A DNA stretch of 64,000 bases. Source: Haloimpatiens massiliensis (lineage in GTDB: Bacteria; Bacillota; Clostridia; Clostridiales; Clostridiaceae). The notes under the pieces were generated by a model. It saw only the letters and a program-made list of their open reading frames with translations, did not search any database and was not told the origin of the DNA. Within the stretch, counting starts at the first letter, position 1; the number at the start of each line of letters is the position of its first letter. Below are positions 63,510 to 64,000 of the stretch, in pieces. A program made the translations under genes and the position numbers. Location: NCBI RefSeq assembly GCF_900184255.1, contig NZ_LT854640.1, forward strand, positions 2,172,877 through 2,236,876, written 5' to 3'.

Positions 63510-64000
63510 TTATTTTTGTAATTTCTTATCTACTATATTATTAACGTAAATTGATTGGTATTCCTTGTCTAAAATGTCCATAAAGATTTCATCATAAGCT
63601 TTTCCAGCTATAAGTTTTGCTTCTCGAAGTCTCCCAGCCTCTTTAAATCCCACTTTTTTATAACATTTTATAGCTTGCTTATTAAATGAATATACTTTTA
63701 GAGAAATATTGTGTAAATTTAATACATTGAATCCAAAGTCTAATAAAAGATTTAACACATCTTGACCGTAGCCTTTACCCCAATAATCTTTATTACCAAT
63801 AAATATACCTACTTCTCCTATTCTATTTATATGGTTTAGCTTTGGATATCCACAATTTCCAATAAGTTCATCCTTTTCTATATCTATAATTGCAAAATTA
63901 TATCCATTAGTAGAAATCCTTTCTAAAACTGATTTTTCTGCTTCGATTCCAATAAGTTTGGATGCAAATACAAGGCCCGCAGATACTTCCATATCATTAA
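63510..64000 (-). CDS. GNAT acetyltransferase, RimJ/RimL type (5' end beyond right edge)
   Basis: At least 163 codons open to the window edge (reads LND-MEVSAGLV, and family members start ~25-30 residues earlier). Motif A is IFIGNKDYWGKGYGQDVLNL and motif B is SLKVYSFNKQAIKCYKKVGF. The closest relative in the window is 61900-62433, with matching GNKDYWGKGYG and FNK.AIKCYEK/KK.GF, so the two are paralogues. Substrate unknown. Confidence 0.87.
   Translation of the reverse strand, partial: NDMEVSAGLVFASKLIGIEAEKSVLERISTNGYNFAIIDIEKDELIGNCGYPKLNHINRIGEVGIFIGNKDYWGKGYGQDVLNLLLDFGFNVLNLHNISLKVYSFNKQAIKCYKKVGFKEAGRLREAKLIAGKAYDEIFMDILDKEYQSIYVNNIVDKKLQK

Noticed and set aside
27620..64000. Chromosomal integron or cassette array
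   Set aside because: No integrase gene and no attC-like imperfect palindromes of regular spacing follow the genes; repeats found are unrelated to one another.

Overview
The window is AT-rich chromosomal DNA from a low-GC Firmicute. Codon use, strong GGAGG-type ribosome binding sites, TTGNNN/TATAAT promoters and the protein set (pyruvate carboxylase, a wall-anchored subtilase, DUF4179/ECF sigma pair, Hol-Tox peptide) point to Clostridium sensu stricto, probably near C. botulinum group I / C. sporogenes. The genus-level call is inference from protein character; no database was searched. No rRNA, tRNA or CRISPR array was seen.

Layout. 1-26 kb is mostly core-like: the N-terminus of a membrane sensor (cut by the left edge), an Amidase_6 protein, pyruvate carboxylase, a 1,596-residue cell-wall subtilase, RsgA, an ECF sigma factor with a DUF4179 membrane partner, an MFS transporter, an OmpR/PhoR two-component pair with a third cotranscribed gene, cobyric acid synthase and a secreted TPR protein. 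From 26.4 kb to the right edge nearly everything lies on the minus strand and is accessory: patatin and S51 peptidase, then a long run of small detoxification or resistance-like enzymes. These include eleven GNAT genes, three aminoglycoside-type nucleotidyltransferases including an ANT(6) homologue, Nudix and MazG hydrolases, a VOC protein, an O-acetyltransferase, two methyltransferases and 2H and histidine phosphatases. They are interleaved with many broken genes.

Decay is frequent in the accessory half. An NRPS adenylation-domain tail is fused to the first 14 codons of a P-loop kinase gene and frameshifted in its A10 motif. An AAA-ATPase has lost its P-loop. A Nudix gene is stopped by a 12-bp tandem duplication, a DUF3784 gene by an in-frame TAA, and a DUF5412 gene has lost its 5' end at a transposon-like terminal repeat. 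S51 and histidine-phosphatase genes survive only as C-terminal pieces. Two adjacent ABC exporters sit between the NRPS tail and another fragment, so 34.8-39.8 kb looks like the wreck of a peptide-antibiotic cluster.

Non-coding and mobile structure is rich. Family 1 is a ~0.95 kb two-armed element present twice in opposite orientation (1190-2168 and 15740-16685). Each arm is a ~190-bp near-palindrome whose stem sequence differs between copies while staying self-complementary, around conserved unpaired boxes. Family 2 is a ~163-bp palindromic MITE in three copies. Family 3 is a ~317-bp palindromic MITE in two full copies, one 62-bp deletion derivative and one solo end. One family 3 copy is interrupted at its right end by a complete 1,388-bp IS4-superfamily insertion with 15-bp inverted repeats and a 7-bp target duplication.

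Best candidates for undescribed biology: (i) the covarying two-armed palindromic element; (ii) a type I toxin-antitoxin-like locus at 43.1-43.5 kb with a Hol-Tox-like peptide, a Shine-Dalgarno-sequestering hairpin and an opposing promoter placed to make an antisense RNA; (iii) a ~157-nt sRNA gene at 18968-19124 with repeated C-rich anti-Shine-Dalgarno motifs; (iv) two complete tiny transcription units encoding 28- and 52-residue peptides.
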